Positions 9,036 through 19,045 of a stretch of 36,307 bases of DNA are shown one piece after another. Position 1 is the stretch's first letter; each line of letters begins with the position of its first letter. The notes beneath the pieces were generated by a model that was not told the origin of the DNA, did no database searches, and was given only the letters and a program-made list of their open reading frames with translations. Origin of the DNA: Corynebacterium sp. (GTDB lineage Bacteria; Actinomycetota; Actinomycetes; Mycobacteriales; Mycobacteriaceae); NCBI RefSeq assembly GCF_030535495.1, contig NZ_JAUNRW010000004.1:17431-53737 (forward strand), written 5' to 3'. The translations under genes and the position numbers were made by a program.

Positions 9036-9566
9036 ATGCCCGACAGGATGCTCATCCGGCCGGAACCACCCCGTCAGAGGTGGATTCTGGCCATCATCCT
9101 CGCCGCCTGCGTGGCGGTCCTGGTGATCTTCCGCCTCCAGGGTCTGCTGCTCATCCTGCCGATCCTCGCAGTGGCGCTGCTGGTGATGAGCCGCCGCCCC
9201 GACGGTGCCGAGACCCTCGCCCTGCGCTCGTCGATCACGTTGAGTGCCGAGGACATCGAGGACATCATCGCCGAGTTCGACCGTTTCGCCGCCGGTACCG
9301 ACACCGAGTCGATCGCCGACCGCACCCTGACCCGTCCGGCGCTGCTTGACCTGGACTGCCGGGATCCGGACATCGCGGCCTTCCACCACGAGTACGCCAC
9401 CGCGCGCCGCTTCCTCTCGCGTCTCGACGCCCGCCTGGCCGCCGACAGCCTCGAGGTCTCCCAGCTGGAGACCCTGCTGACGGTGACGGACATGCGCGCA
9501 CTGGAACTGCGGGAGGCCTGGCTGGCCGCCCGGCAGGCGGCGCAGCGCCTGGGGCCCGACTACTAG
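9036..9566 (+). CDS. Membrane-anchored hypothetical protein, 176 aa
   Basis: No family recognised. Two adjacent hydrophobic segments near residues 17-34 ([16 protein letters not shown]) and 36-51 ([16 protein letters not shown]) form a membrane hairpin. An Arg-Arg pair follows, then a cytoplasmic helical domain ([16 protein letters not shown] ... [19 protein letters not shown]) that may form a coiled coil. The start is 9 bp after the Cys-Gly-tail gene, so the two are probably co-expressed and may act together. The stop overlaps the dapF stop by 4 nt on the opposite strand. Confidence 0.83.
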   Translation: MPDRMLIRPEPPRQRWILAIILAACVAVLVIFRLQGLLLILPILAVALLVMSRRPDGAETLALRSSITLSAEDIEDIIAEFDRFAAGTDTESIADRTLTRPALLDLDCRDPDIAAFHHEYATARRFLSRLDARLAADSLEVSQLETLLTVTDMRALELREAWLAARQAAQRLGPDY

Positions 9567-10357
9567 ATCCGCACCTCACCCGTCGCGATGATGCGCGAGG
9601 GCCCGGTCAGTGTCGAGTGCTCCCCGGTAATGGACACCTGCACACGCCCGCCCGGGATGTGTACCGTGACCTCCCCGTCCGTCAGGCCGGCGTCCGCCAG
9701 CGCGGCGCGCGCCGCGGCGACGGTCCCGGTGCCGCAGGAACGGGTCTCCCCCACTCCGCGCTCATACACCCGCATGTGCACCGCACCGTCGTGCAGGGCG
9801 GTGAGGATCTCGACGTTGACCCCCTGCGGGAAGAAATCCCGGTCGAACTCGGGGGCGGGCAGGTCCAGCTCCCCGAGGCCCTGCGGGGTCAGCCCCGGCA
9901 GCACGCACGCCAGGTGCGGGTTACCCATGTCCACCCCCAGCCCGGCGACATTGAGTTCCCCGAGGCGGGCCGTGGACACGCCGGTGACCTCGGCCGGGCC
10001 CATGTCGACGGTGACCACGGCCTCGGTCTGAGAACACTCGCGCACGCTGACACGGCGATCGCCCGCGCGGGTGCCCACCGTGAACTCGTCCGCCTCGACC
10101 AGCCCGCGGGAGCGCAGCCAGTGGGCGAACACGCGCACGCCGTTGCCGCACATCTCCGCGATGGAACCGTCGGCGTTGCGGTAGTCCATGAACCACTGGC
10201 CGTCGACATCGACGACCCGCAGGACCCCGTCCGCCCCCAGTCCCGCGCGACGATCGCACAGGGCACGCACCTGCTGCTCGGTCGGATCGACGGTGGCGTC
10301 GATGATGATGAAGTCGTTCTCCGTGCCGTGGCCCTTGGCGAATTTGATCGTGTTCAC
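9563..10357 (-). CDS. dapF: Diaminopimelate epimerase
   Basis: Converts LL- to meso-diaminopimelate for lysine and peptidoglycan without a cofactor, using two cysteines. The 264-residue product has [11 protein letters not shown] at the N-terminus, the first catalytic cysteine in [13 protein letters not shown] (Cys70) and the second in [13 protein letters not shown] (Cys208). The start is GTG at 10357, where it overlaps the miaA stop by 4 nt (GTGA). A longer in-frame extension upstream overlaps miaA and is rejected. The miaA-dapF neighbourhood is conserved in actinobacteria. Two other genes of the pathway, dapA and dapB, lie near the end of the window. Confidence 0.96.
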   Translation of the reverse strand: MNTIKFAKGHGTENDFIIIDATVDPTEQQVRALCDRRAGLGADGVLRVVDVDGQWFMDYRNADGSIAEMCGNGVRVFAHWLRSRGLVEADEFTVGTRAGDRRVSVRECSQTEAVVTVDMGPAEVTGVSTARLGELNVAGLGVDMGNPHLACVLPGLTPQGLGELDLPAPEFDRDFFPQGVNVEILTALHDGAVHMRVYERGVGETRSCGTGTVAAARAALADAGLTDGEVTVHIPGGRVQVSITGEHSTLTGPSRIIATGEVRI

Positions 10358-11262
10358 CCCAGCAATCCTAGTGCAGCCGAGCTCGTGTTCCCGTCCGCGT
10401 CCAGCCACGTGATGCGGGGATCGCGGTGGAACCAGGAGCGTTGGCGGCGCACGTAGCGACGCGTCCCGGTGATGGTGCGCTCCACGGCCTCCTCCCAGGT
10501 CAGCTCCCCCACTCGGGCGGCAAGCACCTGGGCGTAACCGATGGCGCGCCCGGCGGTGGAGTCGGCCACCAGTCCGTGCTCGGCGACGAGGTGGTCCACC
10601 TCCTCCACCAGGCCGCGCTCGAACATCTGGTGTGTCCGCTGCTCGATGCGGGGGTTGAGCCACTCCGGTCGCGTGCGTAATCCAAGGATGCGGGTGCCCC
10701 AGCGCGGGGGCGCGTTCTTGGGCGGCTGGGAGGCCTGGAAGGGCTGGCCGGTGAGCTCGATGACCTCCAGCGCACGAACGGTCCGGCGGGGATCCTGGTC
10801 CTCGATGATGGCGGCGGCCGCGGGATCGACCTCGGCGAGTTCGGCGTGCAGGGCCGCGATGCCGATCTCCGCCAGCCGTGCCTCATAGCGGGCACGCACC
10901 TGCGGGTCGGTGGGCGGGAACTGCCAGTCATCGAGGAGGGCCTGCACGTAGAGCATGGAACCGCCCACGAGGATCGGCACCTTCCCGCGGGCCATGATCT
11001 CCTCCACGTCCGCCACCGCATCGGCCTGGTAACGCGCGACGGAGGCGGTCTCGGTGACCTCCCACACGTCGAGCTGGTGGTGCGGGATCCCCTCGCGCTC
11101 CGGGAGGGCAAGCTTCGCGGTGCCGATGTCCATGCCGCGGTAGAGCTGCATCGAATCGACGTTGACCACCTCGCCGCCGAACTCGTGCGCCAGCGCCAGT
11201 CCCAGCGCCGACTTGCCCGAGGCCGTCGGGCCGACCACCGCGATGGGGCTTACATCTGCCAT
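10354..11262 (-). CDS. miaA: tRNA dimethylallyltransferase
   Basis: Transfers a dimethylallyl group to N6 of A37 in tRNAs that read codons starting with U; MiaB then thiomethylates the product. The 302-residue protein starts [20 protein letters not shown], with the P-loop at residues 11-18, followed by [18 protein letters not shown], the DxxQ-type substrate site, [15 protein letters not shown] and AIGYAQVLA. The ATG at 11262 is inside the end of the upstream dioxygenase-like gene (13-nt overlap), and the stop overlaps the dapF start. This suggests a tightly coupled three-gene operon. Confidence 0.96.
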   Translation of the reverse strand: MADVSPIAVVGPTASGKSALGLALAHEFGGEVVNVDSMQLYRGMDIGTAKLALPEREGIPHHQLDVWEVTETASVARYQADAVADVEEIMARGKVPILVGGSMLYVQALLDDWQFPPTDPQVRARYEARLAEIGIAALHAELAEVDPAAAAIIEDQDPRRTVRALEVIELTGQPFQASQPPKNAPPRWGTRILGLRTRPEWLNPRIEQRTHQMFERGLVEEVDHLVAEHGLVADSTAGRAIGYAQVLAARVGELTWEEAVERTITGTRRYVRRQRSWFHRDPRITWLDADGNTSSAALGLLG

Positions 11263-11840
11263 GCTGCCACGTACCTTCCTACCCCGTGAGAGGTGTCTGC
11301 CTCTAAGAGTTCCGCGTGCCGGGGACGCAGCGCGGCGATCTCGACCCATAGCCCGGGTTCTACGATCCCGGCTTCGTGAGGCATCTCCCCCGCCGCCTCG
11401 CCGGCCAGCACCGCCCGACACCACCGGTCAGCCGCCGGTGCCTGCGGAAGTAGCGCCAGGGGGGCGCGCTCAGTGAGGCCCGCGGAGCCGTCCACCGCGA
11501 CCAGTGTCAGGGCCGCGGGATCGATGGCGCCCAGTTCCCCGCGGACCTCCACGACCCGCGACGCCGCCTCCGCCACTACGTAGCGCTGCACCAGCTCCGG
11601 CAGAAAACGCCCCTGCCCCACCGTGACCTGCGGCGCTCCCCAGGCACGGAAGGAGCCCTCCACGCCCGTCTCCCACCGCGGATCCCGCGAGGAGACGAGG
11701 TGGATGGGGGCGGTGGTGGCGTCGATAAGCGACCGCAACCGGGCCACCATCTGCGCGCCCACGGCGTCGCGCGGCGCCAGCTCGGCGACCAGAGCCGGCG
11801 AGGCGGGCATGACGACAAGGTTGGGGCTCACCCGGCACAT
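11250..11840 (-). CDS. Class III extradiol dioxygenase-like protein
   Basis: A 196-residue protein resembling the actinobacterial family next to miaA (Rv2728c-like in mycobacteria), annotated as class III extradiol dioxygenase-like. Visible parts are the strand-loop start [30 protein letters not shown], then [30 protein letters not shown] and a C-terminal YVAAWQM. I cannot verify a metal-binding His/Glu set, so enzymatic activity is doubtful. AGGAG lies 9 nt before the ATG at 11840. It overlaps miaA by 13 nt, so it is probably the first gene of this one plus miaA-dapF. The true function is unknown. Confidence 0.8.
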   Translation of the reverse strand: MCRVSPNLVVMPASPALVAELAPRDAVGAQMVARLRSLIDATTAPIHLVSSRDPRWETGVEGSFRAWGAPQVTVGQGRFLPELVQRYVVAEAASRVVEVRGELGAIDPAALTLVAVDGSAGLTERAPLALLPQAPAADRWCRAVLAGEAAGEMPHEAGIVEPGLWVEIAALRPRHAELLEADTSHGVGRYVAAWQM

Positions 11841-11939
11841 CCTACTGACTCCTGCTGACAGGCCCGATCGCAGCGCGGTATGTTAGTTGGAGCACTATCG
11901 GCAGCCGTGACGCGCGGCATGAAGCAAAGGACCTCCGAC

Positions 11940-13295
11940 ATGACCGACTCCCCGACGCCGTCCCCCACGCCCGGCCCGAAGCCCGGCCCGGGACCGAAGC
12001 CGGGTCCTCTGCCCGGCGGACACCGTCCCACTCCTTCCCCGCGCCCGGCCGCCCCGGTAGCCGCCCGCCCGCCGAAGAACGACCCCGCCCGCTGGGGTCG
12101 CGTCGCTGACGACGGCACCGTCTTCGTCACGACCGCCGACGGCGAGCGGGAGATCGGCTCCTGGCAGGCCGGCACCCCCGAGGAAGGTCTGGCCCACTAC
12201 GGCACCCGCTTCGATGACCTGGCCACCGAGGTCGAGCTGCTCGAGGCACGCCTCAAGGCGCACCCGGACGACGCCAACTCCATCAAGGAGGCCGCCGGAC
12301 ACCTGCGGGAGACCCTGCCCGAGGCCGCCGTCATCGGCGACATTGCCGGGCTGGACAAGCGTCTGGCGGACATCATGGAGCACTCCGAGGCCGCTGGCGA
12401 GCAGGCCAAGGCCGACCGCGCCCAGCGTCGCGAGCAGGCGATTGCCCGCAAGGAGGCCCTGGCGGGTGAGGCGGAGGAGCTGGCCGAGAACTCCACCGAC
12501 TGGAAGGGCGCCGGCGATCGGCTGCGCGCCATCCTCGAGGAGTGGAAGACCATCCGCGGCATCGACCGCAAGACCGATGACGGCCTGTGGAAGCGCTACT
12601 CGCGGGCGCGTGACGCCTTCAACCGCCGCCGTGGTTCCCACTTCGCCGAGCTCGACCGGGGCCGCGCCGCCGCCCGCCGCGCCAAGGAGGCCCTTGTCGA
12701 ACGAGCCGAGGCCATCAAGGACTCCACCGACTGGAACGAGACCGCCCGCGACTACCGCGACCTGATGAAGGAGTGGAAGGCTGCCGGCCGCGCTCCGCGC
12801 GACGTCGACGACAAGCTGTGGGAGGCCTTCCGCGCCGCCCAGGATCACTTCTTCAACGCCCGCAACGCCGTCAACGCCGAGCGTGACAAGGAGTTCGTCG
12901 CCAACGCCGAGGCCAAGGACGCTCTGCTGGCCGAATACGACTCCCAGATCGACCCCGCCAAGGGTCTCGACGGAGCCCGCGCCAAGCTGCGTGAGCTGCA
13001 GGAGAAGTGGGACGAGATCGGCTACGTCCCCCGCAACCAGGTCCGCGAATACGAGGACAAGATCGGGGCGGTGGAAAAGCGCGTCTCCGAGGCCGAGGAG
13101 TCCCAGTGGCGCCGCACCGACCCGGAGGCCCAGGCCCGCGCCCAGCAGTTCCTGGACAAGGTGGACGACTTCACCGCACAGGCCGAGGCCGCCGAGGCCA
13201 AGGGCAACACGAAGAAGGCCGAGAAGCTGCGCGCCCAGGCCACCCAGTGGCAGGAGTGGGCCGACGCCGCCGCCAAGGCAGTCGAGGACCTCTAG
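11940..13295 (+). CDS. DUF349 coiled-coil protein with Pro-rich N-terminus
   Basis: The 451-residue product starts with a low-complexity Pro/Gly/Lys stretch (PTPSPTPGPKPGPGPKPG) of about 45 residues. A short domain (RWGRVADDGTVFVTTADGER) follows, then long charged helices with repeats of the DUF349 type: LAENSTDWKGAGDRLRAILEEWK near residue 185, IKDSTDWNETARDYRDLMKEWK near 260, and a third degenerate copy around LRELQEKWDEIG. The spaced Trp residues and the EEWK/KEWK motifs are typical. AAAGGA lies 8 nt before the ATG. The GNAT gene follows after 1 nt. A TATGTT box at 11879-11884 is a candidate -10. The family's role is unclear. Confidence 0.88.
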   Translation: MTDSPTPSPTPGPKPGPGPKPGPLPGGHRPTPSPRPAAPVAARPPKNDPARWGRVADDGTVFVTTADGEREIGSWQAGTPEEGLAHYGTRFDDLATEVELLEARLKAHPDDANSIKEAAGHLRETLPEAAVIGDIAGLDKRLADIMEHSEAAGEQAKADRAQRREQAIARKEALAGEAEELAENSTDWKGAGDRLRAILEEWKTIRGIDRKTDDGLWKRYSRARDAFNRRRGSHFAELDRGRAAARRAKEALVERAEAIKDSTDWNETARDYRDLMKEWKAAGRAPRDVDDKLWEAFRAAQDHFFNARNAVNAERDKEFVANAEAKDALLAEYDSQIDPAKGLDGARAKLRELQEKWDEIGYVPRNQVREYEDKIGAVEKRVSEAEESQWRRTDPEAQARAQQFLDKVDDFTAQAEAAEAKGNTKKAEKLRAQATQWQEWADAAAKAVEDL

Positions 13296-13296
13296 T

Positions 13297-14331
13297 TTGC
13301 AGCTCGTCCCACTTGATCGGCCGGTTCCGGGAGCGGAACCGGCCGCTGACGTTGTCAACCTGGTCTTTCTGGCCAATCTCGCCGCGCAGGAGATCACCGG
13401 GGAGACCGCCTCCTCCACCTCGGTCGAGCGCGTCCAGAACCGCCTGCGCGGCTCGGTCGAATACGACACGCGGGCCTTCTCGCTGGTGGCGCCGGACGAG
13501 GATCCGGCCGGTTACCTGCTGCTGAGCACTCCCCTGCTGGAGGACACGCAGGTCGCCGATGTGGAGGTGATCCTCGACGCCGCCCACCTGCCCCTGCCCG
13601 GCGCCGACTTCGAGCCGGAGGCCCGCGCGGTGCTCGACCACCTGTACTCGGCCGCCGAATCACTGGCCCACAAGCTGGGTCGGCGCCTGGTGCAGACCTG
13701 GCTGCTGCATCCCGCCGCGGAGGAACCCGGCACCGGCGACTGGGCTCACCTGCTGCGCTCGCGCGGGTATGAGCTGGGATTGACGGAAGTGCAGGGAGTG
13801 GTCACCGTCGGTGACGCCCCCACCTGGCCTGCCGGGGTCACGGTGGAGGTGGTCCGTGATCTGCAGTTCCCCACTGCGCTGGTGCCCGGGGTCCTGGAGC
13901 TCTACCACCGGGCCAGCGTCGATGTCCCGCACGGCGGCATGCAGGCGGATCCGGTCGACTGGACACCTAAGCGACTGCGGGCCGCCGCCGAGCGGGTCCG
14001 CACGACCCGCCGGGAGGTGGTCACGGTGGTGTTGTCCGATGCCACCGGGCCGATCGGTATCAGCGAGATCACCCGCTTCCCCGGATCAGAGCCCGGCATC
14101 GCCGAGCAGGGAATCACGATGATCTCCCCCACCGCCCGCGGGCGTGGATACGGGCTGGAGTTGAAAAAGGCGGCGCTGCAGGCGGCGTCTGCGGAACTCG
14201 GTGCCACCCGGGTCTACACGTCGAATGCCGCCGACAACCCGTGGATGATCCGCATCAACCGTCACCTCGGCTGGCAGGTCATCTCCGGTGGTTCCGGGTG
14301 GCAGAAGGTGCTTGACACCCGGGGACAGTGA
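13297..14331 (+). CDS. GNAT-family acetyltransferase
   Basis: A 344-residue protein that looks like a tandem GNAT: a divergent N-terminal half (ETASSTSVERVQNRLRG, DEDPAGYLLLSTPLLEDTQVADVEVILD) and a C-terminal half with the acetyl-CoA-binding signature ISPTARGRGYGLELKKAALQ followed by YTSNAADNPWMIRINRHLGW, the classical motif A/B pattern. The substrate is unknown. The start is probably TTG at 13297, one base after the DUF349 stop, with GAGG nine nucleotides upstream; an open reading continues further upstream but overlaps the DUF349 gene. It is co-transcribed with that gene and converges on the next membrane-protein gene, with one base between the stops. Confidence 0.87.
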   Translation: MQLVPLDRPVPGAEPAADVVNLVFLANLAAQEITGETASSTSVERVQNRLRGSVEYDTRAFSLVAPDEDPAGYLLLSTPLLEDTQVADVEVILDAAHLPLPGADFEPEARAVLDHLYSAAESLAHKLGRRLVQTWLLHPAAEEPGTGDWAHLLRSRGYELGLTEVQGVVTVGDAPTWPAGVTVEVVRDLQFPTALVPGVLELYHRASVDVPHGGMQADPVDWTPKRLRAAAERVRTTRREVVTVVLSDATGPIGISEITRFPGSEPGIAEQGITMISPTARGRGYGLELKKAALQAASAELGATRVYTSNAADNPWMIRINRHLGWQVISGGSGWQKVLDTRGQ

Positions 14332-14332
14332 C

Positions 14333-14950
14333 TCAGCCCTTCCGGTGCCTTTCGGTGGCGCGGGAGCGGCGGTCGTCGATAAGCAGCGGATTCTCGGTGG
14401 CGGTGATGTTGGCCTGCTGCTGCATGCGGCCGACCTCGTCGAGGTTGTCCGAGGCGGCGCGGGCCTGCGCCAGCTGCTCCTGCTCGTCGTTGCGGCGGAA
14501 GATGGTCGTGGCGTAGCCGAGGAAGGCGAGGACGACGGCGAGCAGGGAGATCCAGAAACCGATGTTCATTTCCACTCCGTCATCGGCAGTGGCGCGCGTC
14601 TGGCGCAGCCACATGGCGAACACGGAGTACGCCAGCCCGACGGTGGTGAGCATCCACCCGGGGATCGCGAAAGACAGTCGCCGGGTGATCAGCACCAGGG
14701 TGGTGAGCACACCGATGCCGAGGAAGATGAGGATGGCGTAGACGTACTCGGTGATCTTGATGCCGGCGTCGTCGGCGGCGCCGGTCTGCAGTAGCACCTC
14801 GTAGCCACGGACCGAGCCGGCCTGCGGCAGCACCAGGGAGACGACGTAGAGGACCAGGGCACCGACGAAGAACCACAGCCGCCTTCCCAGATCCAGCCGG
14901 GATGCCACGCGCTTTTCGCGGGTGGCCAGCTCCTGATGCTCGTTGCTCAC
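14333..14950 (-). CDS. Four-helix membrane protein, 205 aa
   Basis: A conserved actinobacterial membrane protein found beside miaB (position and topology like Rv2732c). Hydrophobic segments are LWFFVGALVLYVVSLVLP, VYAILIFLGIGVLTTLVLI, IPGWMLTTVGLAYSVFAMW and IGFWISLLAVVLAFLGYATTI. A hydrophilic C-terminal tail with NDEQEQLAQARAASDNLDEV is probably helical, and there is a basic end. The function is unknown. The start is GTG at 14950, with AAGGAG 5 nt before it. It lies 47 bp downstream of miaB on the same strand and is likely co-transcribed with it. Confidence 0.86.
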   Translation of the reverse strand: MSNEHQELATREKRVASRLDLGRRLWFFVGALVLYVVSLVLPQAGSVRGYEVLLQTGAADDAGIKITEYVYAILIFLGIGVLTTLVLITRRLSFAIPGWMLTTVGLAYSVFAMWLRQTRATADDGVEMNIGFWISLLAVVLAFLGYATTIFRRNDEQEQLAQARAASDNLDEVGRMQQQANITATENPLLIDDRRSRATERHRKG

Positions 14951-14997
14951 GTCTTCTCCTTCGATTCGGTCTTTATGCAGACTATGTGCAGACTACG

Positions 14998-16506
14998 TCA
15001 GCAGCCGCAGGAATCCGCGGCGGCGGGCTGCGGGGCAGGGCGGCCGATGGACGGCAGCCCCAGGCCGACGCCGATGGGCTCGGTGGTGGGGACCTGACCG
15101 GCCGCCGACATGTCACCGGCGCGGGTGCGGCGGTGGGAGATCACGTCGGCGTCGGCAAGCAGGTGGTGCGGGGCCGAGGCGGTGACGGTGGTGGTGACCA
15201 CATCGCCGGGGCGGATGTCACCGTCGACGGCACCGGACGGGGCGAAGTGGACGAGGCGTCCGTCGCGGGCGCGGCCGGTCATGCGTCCGGTCTTCTTGCG
15301 CCCCTCGGCCTGGACCAGCAGCTCCACCTCGGTGCCCACGAGCCGGGCGTTCTCCTCGGCGGAGACGCGCTCCTGCAGGGCGAGCAGGCGCTCGAAGCGC
15401 TCCTGCACGACCTCCTTGGGGATCTGGTCCGCGTACTCGGCGGCCGGGGTGCCCGGGCGTGGGGAGTACTGGAAGGTGTAGGCGGAGGTGAAACGCGCCT
15501 TCTCCACGACGTCGAGGGTGGCCTGGAAATCCTCCTCGGTCTCACCGGGGAAGCCGACGATGATGTCGGTGGTGATCGAGGCATGCGGGATCTTGGTGCG
15601 GACCTCGTCGAGGATGCCGAGGAACTTCGCCGAGCGGTAGGAACGGCGCATTTCCTTGAGCACCTTGTCCGAGCCGGACTGCAACGGCATGTGCAGCTGC
15701 GGGCACACGACCGGGGTCTCCGCCATGGCGTCGATGACGTCGGAGGTGAACTCGGCCGGGTGTGGGGAGGTGAAGCGCAGTCGCTCGAGGCCCTCGATCT
15801 CCCCGCAGGCGCGCAGCAGCTTGGAGAACGCGGAGCGGTCGCGCTCCAGGGAGGGGTCGGCGAAGTTGACGCCGTAGGCGTTGACGTTCTGGCCGAGCAG
15901 GGTCACCTCGGTAACCCCCTGGTCGACCAGTGCCTGCACCTCGGCGAGGATGTCACCGGGGCGGCGGTCGATCTCTTTGCCACGCAGCGAAGGCACGATG
16001 CAGAACGTGCAGGTGTTGTTGCATCCCACCGACACGGACACCCACCCGGCGTAGGCGGACTCGCGCTTGGCCGGCAGCACGGAGGGGAAGGCCTCGAGGG
16101 CGTCGACGATCTCCACCTGCGCCTCATCGTTGTGCCGGGCCCGCTCGAGCAGGGTCGGCAGGGAGCCGATGTTGTGGGTACCGAAAACCACATCCACCCA
16201 GGGCGCCCGCGAGACGACCGTGTCGCGGTCCTTCTGCGCCAGGCAACCGCCGACGGCGATCTGCAGCCCCGGGTGCTCGCGCTTCGTCGCGCGCAGCGCA
16301 CCGAGGGTGCCGTAGAGGCGCTCGTCGGCGTTTTCACGAACGGCGCAGGTGTTGAACACGATGAGGTCCGGCTGCTTATCGACGGCGGCCGCGTATCCGG
16401 CCTCCTCCAGCAGCCCGGAGAGGCGCTCGGAGTCATGGACGTTCATCTGGCACCCGAAGGTGCGCACTTCATAGGTGCGGGGGGTGTCGTTTACAAGCTG
16501 TGCCAC
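14998..16506 (-). CDS. miaB: tRNA-2-methylthio-N6-dimethylallyladenosine synthase
   Basis: A radical-SAM enzyme that adds a methylthio group to i6A37, the product of MiaA. The N-terminal UPF0004 domain has the three cysteines in [17 protein letters not shown] and VGGCLAQ. The radical-SAM cluster motif is [13 protein letters not shown], and a C-terminal TRAM domain lies around [16 protein letters not shown]. The tail ends DSCGC, an addition of unknown meaning. The start is chosen as GTG at 16506 (502 aa, VAQLVND), because the ATG nine bases upstream (16515) lies inside a good TACAAT -10 box. Homology alone would not separate the two starts. Confidence 0.95.
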   Translation of the reverse strand: MAQLVNDTPRTYEVRTFGCQMNVHDSERLSGLLEEAGYAAAVDKQPDLIVFNTCAVRENADERLYGTLGALRATKREHPGLQIAVGGCLAQKDRDTVVSRAPWVDVVFGTHNIGSLPTLLERARHNDEAQVEIVDALEAFPSVLPAKRESAYAGWVSVSVGCNNTCTFCIVPSLRGKEIDRRPGDILAEVQALVDQGVTEVTLLGQNVNAYGVNFADPSLERDRSAFSKLLRACGEIEGLERLRFTSPHPAEFTSDVIDAMAETPVVCPQLHMPLQSGSDKVLKEMRRSYRSAKFLGILDEVRTKIPHASITTDIIVGFPGETEEDFQATLDVVEKARFTSAYTFQYSPRPGTPAAEYADQIPKEVVQERFERLLALQERVSAEENARLVGTEVELLVQAEGRKKTGRMTGRARDGRLVHFAPSGAVDGDIRPGDVVTTTVTASAPHHLLADADVISHRRTRAGDMSAAGQVPTTEPIGVGLGLPSIGRPAPQPAAADSCGC

Positions 16507-16513
16507 GGCTCGC

Positions 16514-16519
16514 ATTGTA
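16514..16519 (-). promoter_or_regulatory. -10 element of miaB overlapping an upstream ATG
   Basis: TACAAT on the minus strand, then 7 nt, then the GTG at 16506. The first two bases of the alternative ATG (16515-16513) are part of the hexamer, so a transcript starting the usual 6-7 nt downstream would lack that ATG and begin at the GTG. Confidence 0.6.
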
Positions 16520-16529
16520 TCGGCGCCGT

Positions 16530-16575
16530 GTGGTTCGGCCTAACCACCGGGGAAATGATGAGCGCGATCCGCGCT
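16530..16575. promoter_or_regulatory. Two inverted repeats between miaB and gluA
   Basis: GTGGTT-CGGCCT-AACCAC (16530-16547) and AGCGCG-ATC-CGCGCT (16561-16575) are perfect inverted repeats. The first overlaps the expected -35 region of miaB; both lie upstream of the gluA promoter. They could be operators for nitrogen, carbon or other control of gluABCD. I see no clear AmtR box. Function is inferred only from position and symmetry. Confidence 0.4.
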
Positions 16576-16648
16576 GCTGCGATTAACAATCTTTGCCTCG
16601 TTGCAAAAAAGTTAGGCGAAAATCGGATGACCTAGGAAGCTGTAGGTC

Positions 16649-16654
16649 TAAGAT
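16649..16654 (+). promoter_or_regulatory. -10 element of gluABCD
   Basis: TAAGAT is followed by 6 nt and then the ATG at 16661. No ribosome site precedes that ATG, so the transcript may be leaderless. The -35 region (16626-16631, GATGAC) is weak. Confidence 0.5.
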
Positions 16655-16660
16655 CGTCCT

Positions 16661-17440
<780 letters not shown>

Positions 17441-17459
17441 CAGACAAGGAATACTCATC

Positions 17460-18335
17460 ATGAAGCGCTCCACTTTCCGCCTCGCCGCCCTGACCTCCAC
17501 CGTCGCCATCGCCGGCGTCACCCTCGCCGCCTGTGGTGATTCCGCCGGTGACGGCGACGGCATGCTCGCCGCCATCGAGGCCGGCGACGTGACCATCGGC
17601 ACCAAGTACGATCAGCCCGGCCTCGGCCTGCGTAACCCGGACGGCTCCATGGCCGGCCTGGACGTCGACGTCGCCGAGTACGTGGTCAACCACATCGCCG
17701 AGGCCAACGGCTGGGACGCCCCGACCGTCACCTGGCGCGAGACCCCCTCCGCCCAGCGCGAGACCCTCATCCAGAACGGCGAGGTCGACCTCATCGCCGC
17801 GACCTACTCCATCAACAAGGGTCGTTCCGAGTCCGTCAACTTCGGCGGCCCCTACCTCATCACCCACCAGGCCCTCCTGGTGCGTGAGGACGAGGCAGAG
17901 ATCACCGACCTCGGCTCCCTCGACGGCAAGATCCTCTGCTCGGTCACCGGCTCCACCCCGGCCCAGAAGGTCAAGGACGCTCTCCCGGGCGTTCAGCTCC
18001 AGGAGTACGACACCTACTCCTCCTGTGTCGAGGCACTCCGCCAGGGCAACATCGACGCCATGACCACCGACGCGACCATCCTCCTCGGCTACTCCGCCCA
18101 GGCCCCGGGCCAGTTCAAGGTCATCGAGATGGAGCAGGACGGCGAGCCGTTCACCAACGAGTACTACGGCATCGGCCTGACCAAGGACGACGCTGAAGGC
18201 ACCGACGCCGTCAACGCCGCCCTGACGGAGATGCACGACTCCGGTGAGTTCGACCGCCTCCTCCAGGACAACCTCGGTGGTGACGAGGCCGTTGCACCGG
18301 GCAACCCGGGCGACCTGTCCTTCCTCGACGACTAA
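17460..18335 (+). CDS. gluB: Glutamate-binding lipoprotein
   Basis: Extracytoplasmic solute-binding protein of GluABCD; 291 residues. The N-terminus is a lipoprotein signal: MKRSTFRLAALTSTVAIAGV then the lipobox LAAC with Cys25 as the lipidated residue. The mature part is a type-3 family (polar amino acid) binding protein, with GTKYDQPGLGLRNPDGSMAGLDVDV near the start, the NGEVDLIAATYSINKGRSESVNF segment that spans the ligand site, and YYGIGLTKDD near the end. AAGGAA upstream is the ribosome site. A reading frame open further upstream overlaps gluA and is rejected. Confidence 0.95.
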   Translation: MKRSTFRLAALTSTVAIAGVTLAACGDSAGDGDGMLAAIEAGDVTIGTKYDQPGLGLRNPDGSMAGLDVDVAEYVVNHIAEANGWDAPTVTWRETPSAQRETLIQNGEVDLIAATYSINKGRSESVNFGGPYLITHQALLVREDEAEITDLGSLDGKILCSVTGSTPAQKVKDALPGVQLQEYDTYSSCVEALRQGNIDAMTTDATILLGYSAQAPGQFKVIEMEQDGEPFTNEYYGIGLTKDDAEGTDAVNAALTEMHDSGEFDRLLQDNLGGDEAVAPGNPGDLSFLDD

Positions 18336-18358
18336 CACACCCGGACTAGGAGCCCCTC

Positions 18359-19045
18359 ATGTCAACACTATGGGCCGATCTGGGCCCCCGGTTATGGCCG
18401 GCCTTCTGGCTGACCATTCAGCTGACGGTCTACTCAGCGATCGGATCCATGATCCTCGGCACCATTCTCACCGCCATGAGGGTCTCCCCGGTGAAGATCC
18501 TGCGTGGGTTGGCCACCTTCTACATCAACACGGTGCGTAACACCCCGCTCACGCTGATCATCATCTTCTGTTCCTTCGGCCTCTACCAGAACCTCGGTCT
18601 GGTCATGGCCGACCGGAACTCCCCCACCTTCCTGGTGGACAACAACTTCCGGCTCGCGGTCCTCGGCTTCGTGCTCTACACCTCGGCGTTCGTGGCCGAG
18701 TCCCTGCGGTCGGGCATCAACACCGTCCACTTCGGGCAGGCGGAGGCGGCCCGCTCGCTGGGGCTGTCCTTCAGCCAGATCTTCGGCAACATCATCTTCC
18801 CGCAGGCGGTGCGCGCGGCCATCATCCCGCTGGGCAACACACTCATCGCGTTGACGAAGAACACCACCATCGCCTCGGCGATCGGTGTGGCCGAGGCGTC
18901 CCTGCTGATGAAGTCCACCATCGAGAATCACGCCAACATGCTGTTCGTGGTGTTCGGCATCTTCGCCCTCGGATTCATCATCCTGACCCTGCCCACCGGC
19001 CTGGCCCTGGGCCGACTCTCCGATCGAATGGCGGTGAGGAAGTAA
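18359..19045 (+). CDS. gluC: Glutamate ABC importer, permease GluC
   Basis: A 228-residue membrane permease of the His/Glu/Gln/Arg/opine family. It has about five hydrophobic segments and the EAA loop with the typical sequence [25 protein letters not shown], which contacts the GluA ATPase. [19 protein letters not shown] is the conserved N-terminal pore helix region. AGGAG lies 8 nt before the ATG. The stop TAA overlaps the gluD ATG (TAATG), so the two permease subunits are translationally coupled. It forms a heterodimer with GluD in the cell membrane. Confidence 0.95.
   Translation: MSTLWADLGPRLWPAFWLTIQLTVYSAIGSMILGTILTAMRVSPVKILRGLATFYINTVRNTPLTLIIIFCSFGLYQNLGLVMADRNSPTFLVDNNFRLAVLGFVLYTSAFVAESLRSGINTVHFGQAEAARSLGLSFSQIFGNIIFPQAVRAAIIPLGNTLIALTKNTTIASAIGVAEASLLMKSTIENHANMLFVVFGIFALGFIILTLPTGLALGRLSDRMAVRK

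Noticed and set aside
11838..11940. Small RNA or extra gene between the divergent 11840 and 11940 starts
   Set aside because: The 99-bp gap holds a TATGTT box and ribosome sites for the two flanking genes but no further open frame or hairpin that I can support.
16532..16545. Possible DtxR box GGTTCGGCCTAACC upstream of gluA
   Set aside because: The halves match but the centre is one base too long for the DtxR consensus, and gluABCD has no known link to iron.
14902..16635. Long open frame (577 codons) on the plus strand opposite miaB
   Set aside because: Shadow of miaB; no domain features and no promoter or ribosome site.
16576..16660. AmtR box before gluA
   Set aside because: C. glutamicum nitrogen control led me to look, but no sequence close to CTAT-N6-ATAG is present; GATT-AAC-AATC is too short.
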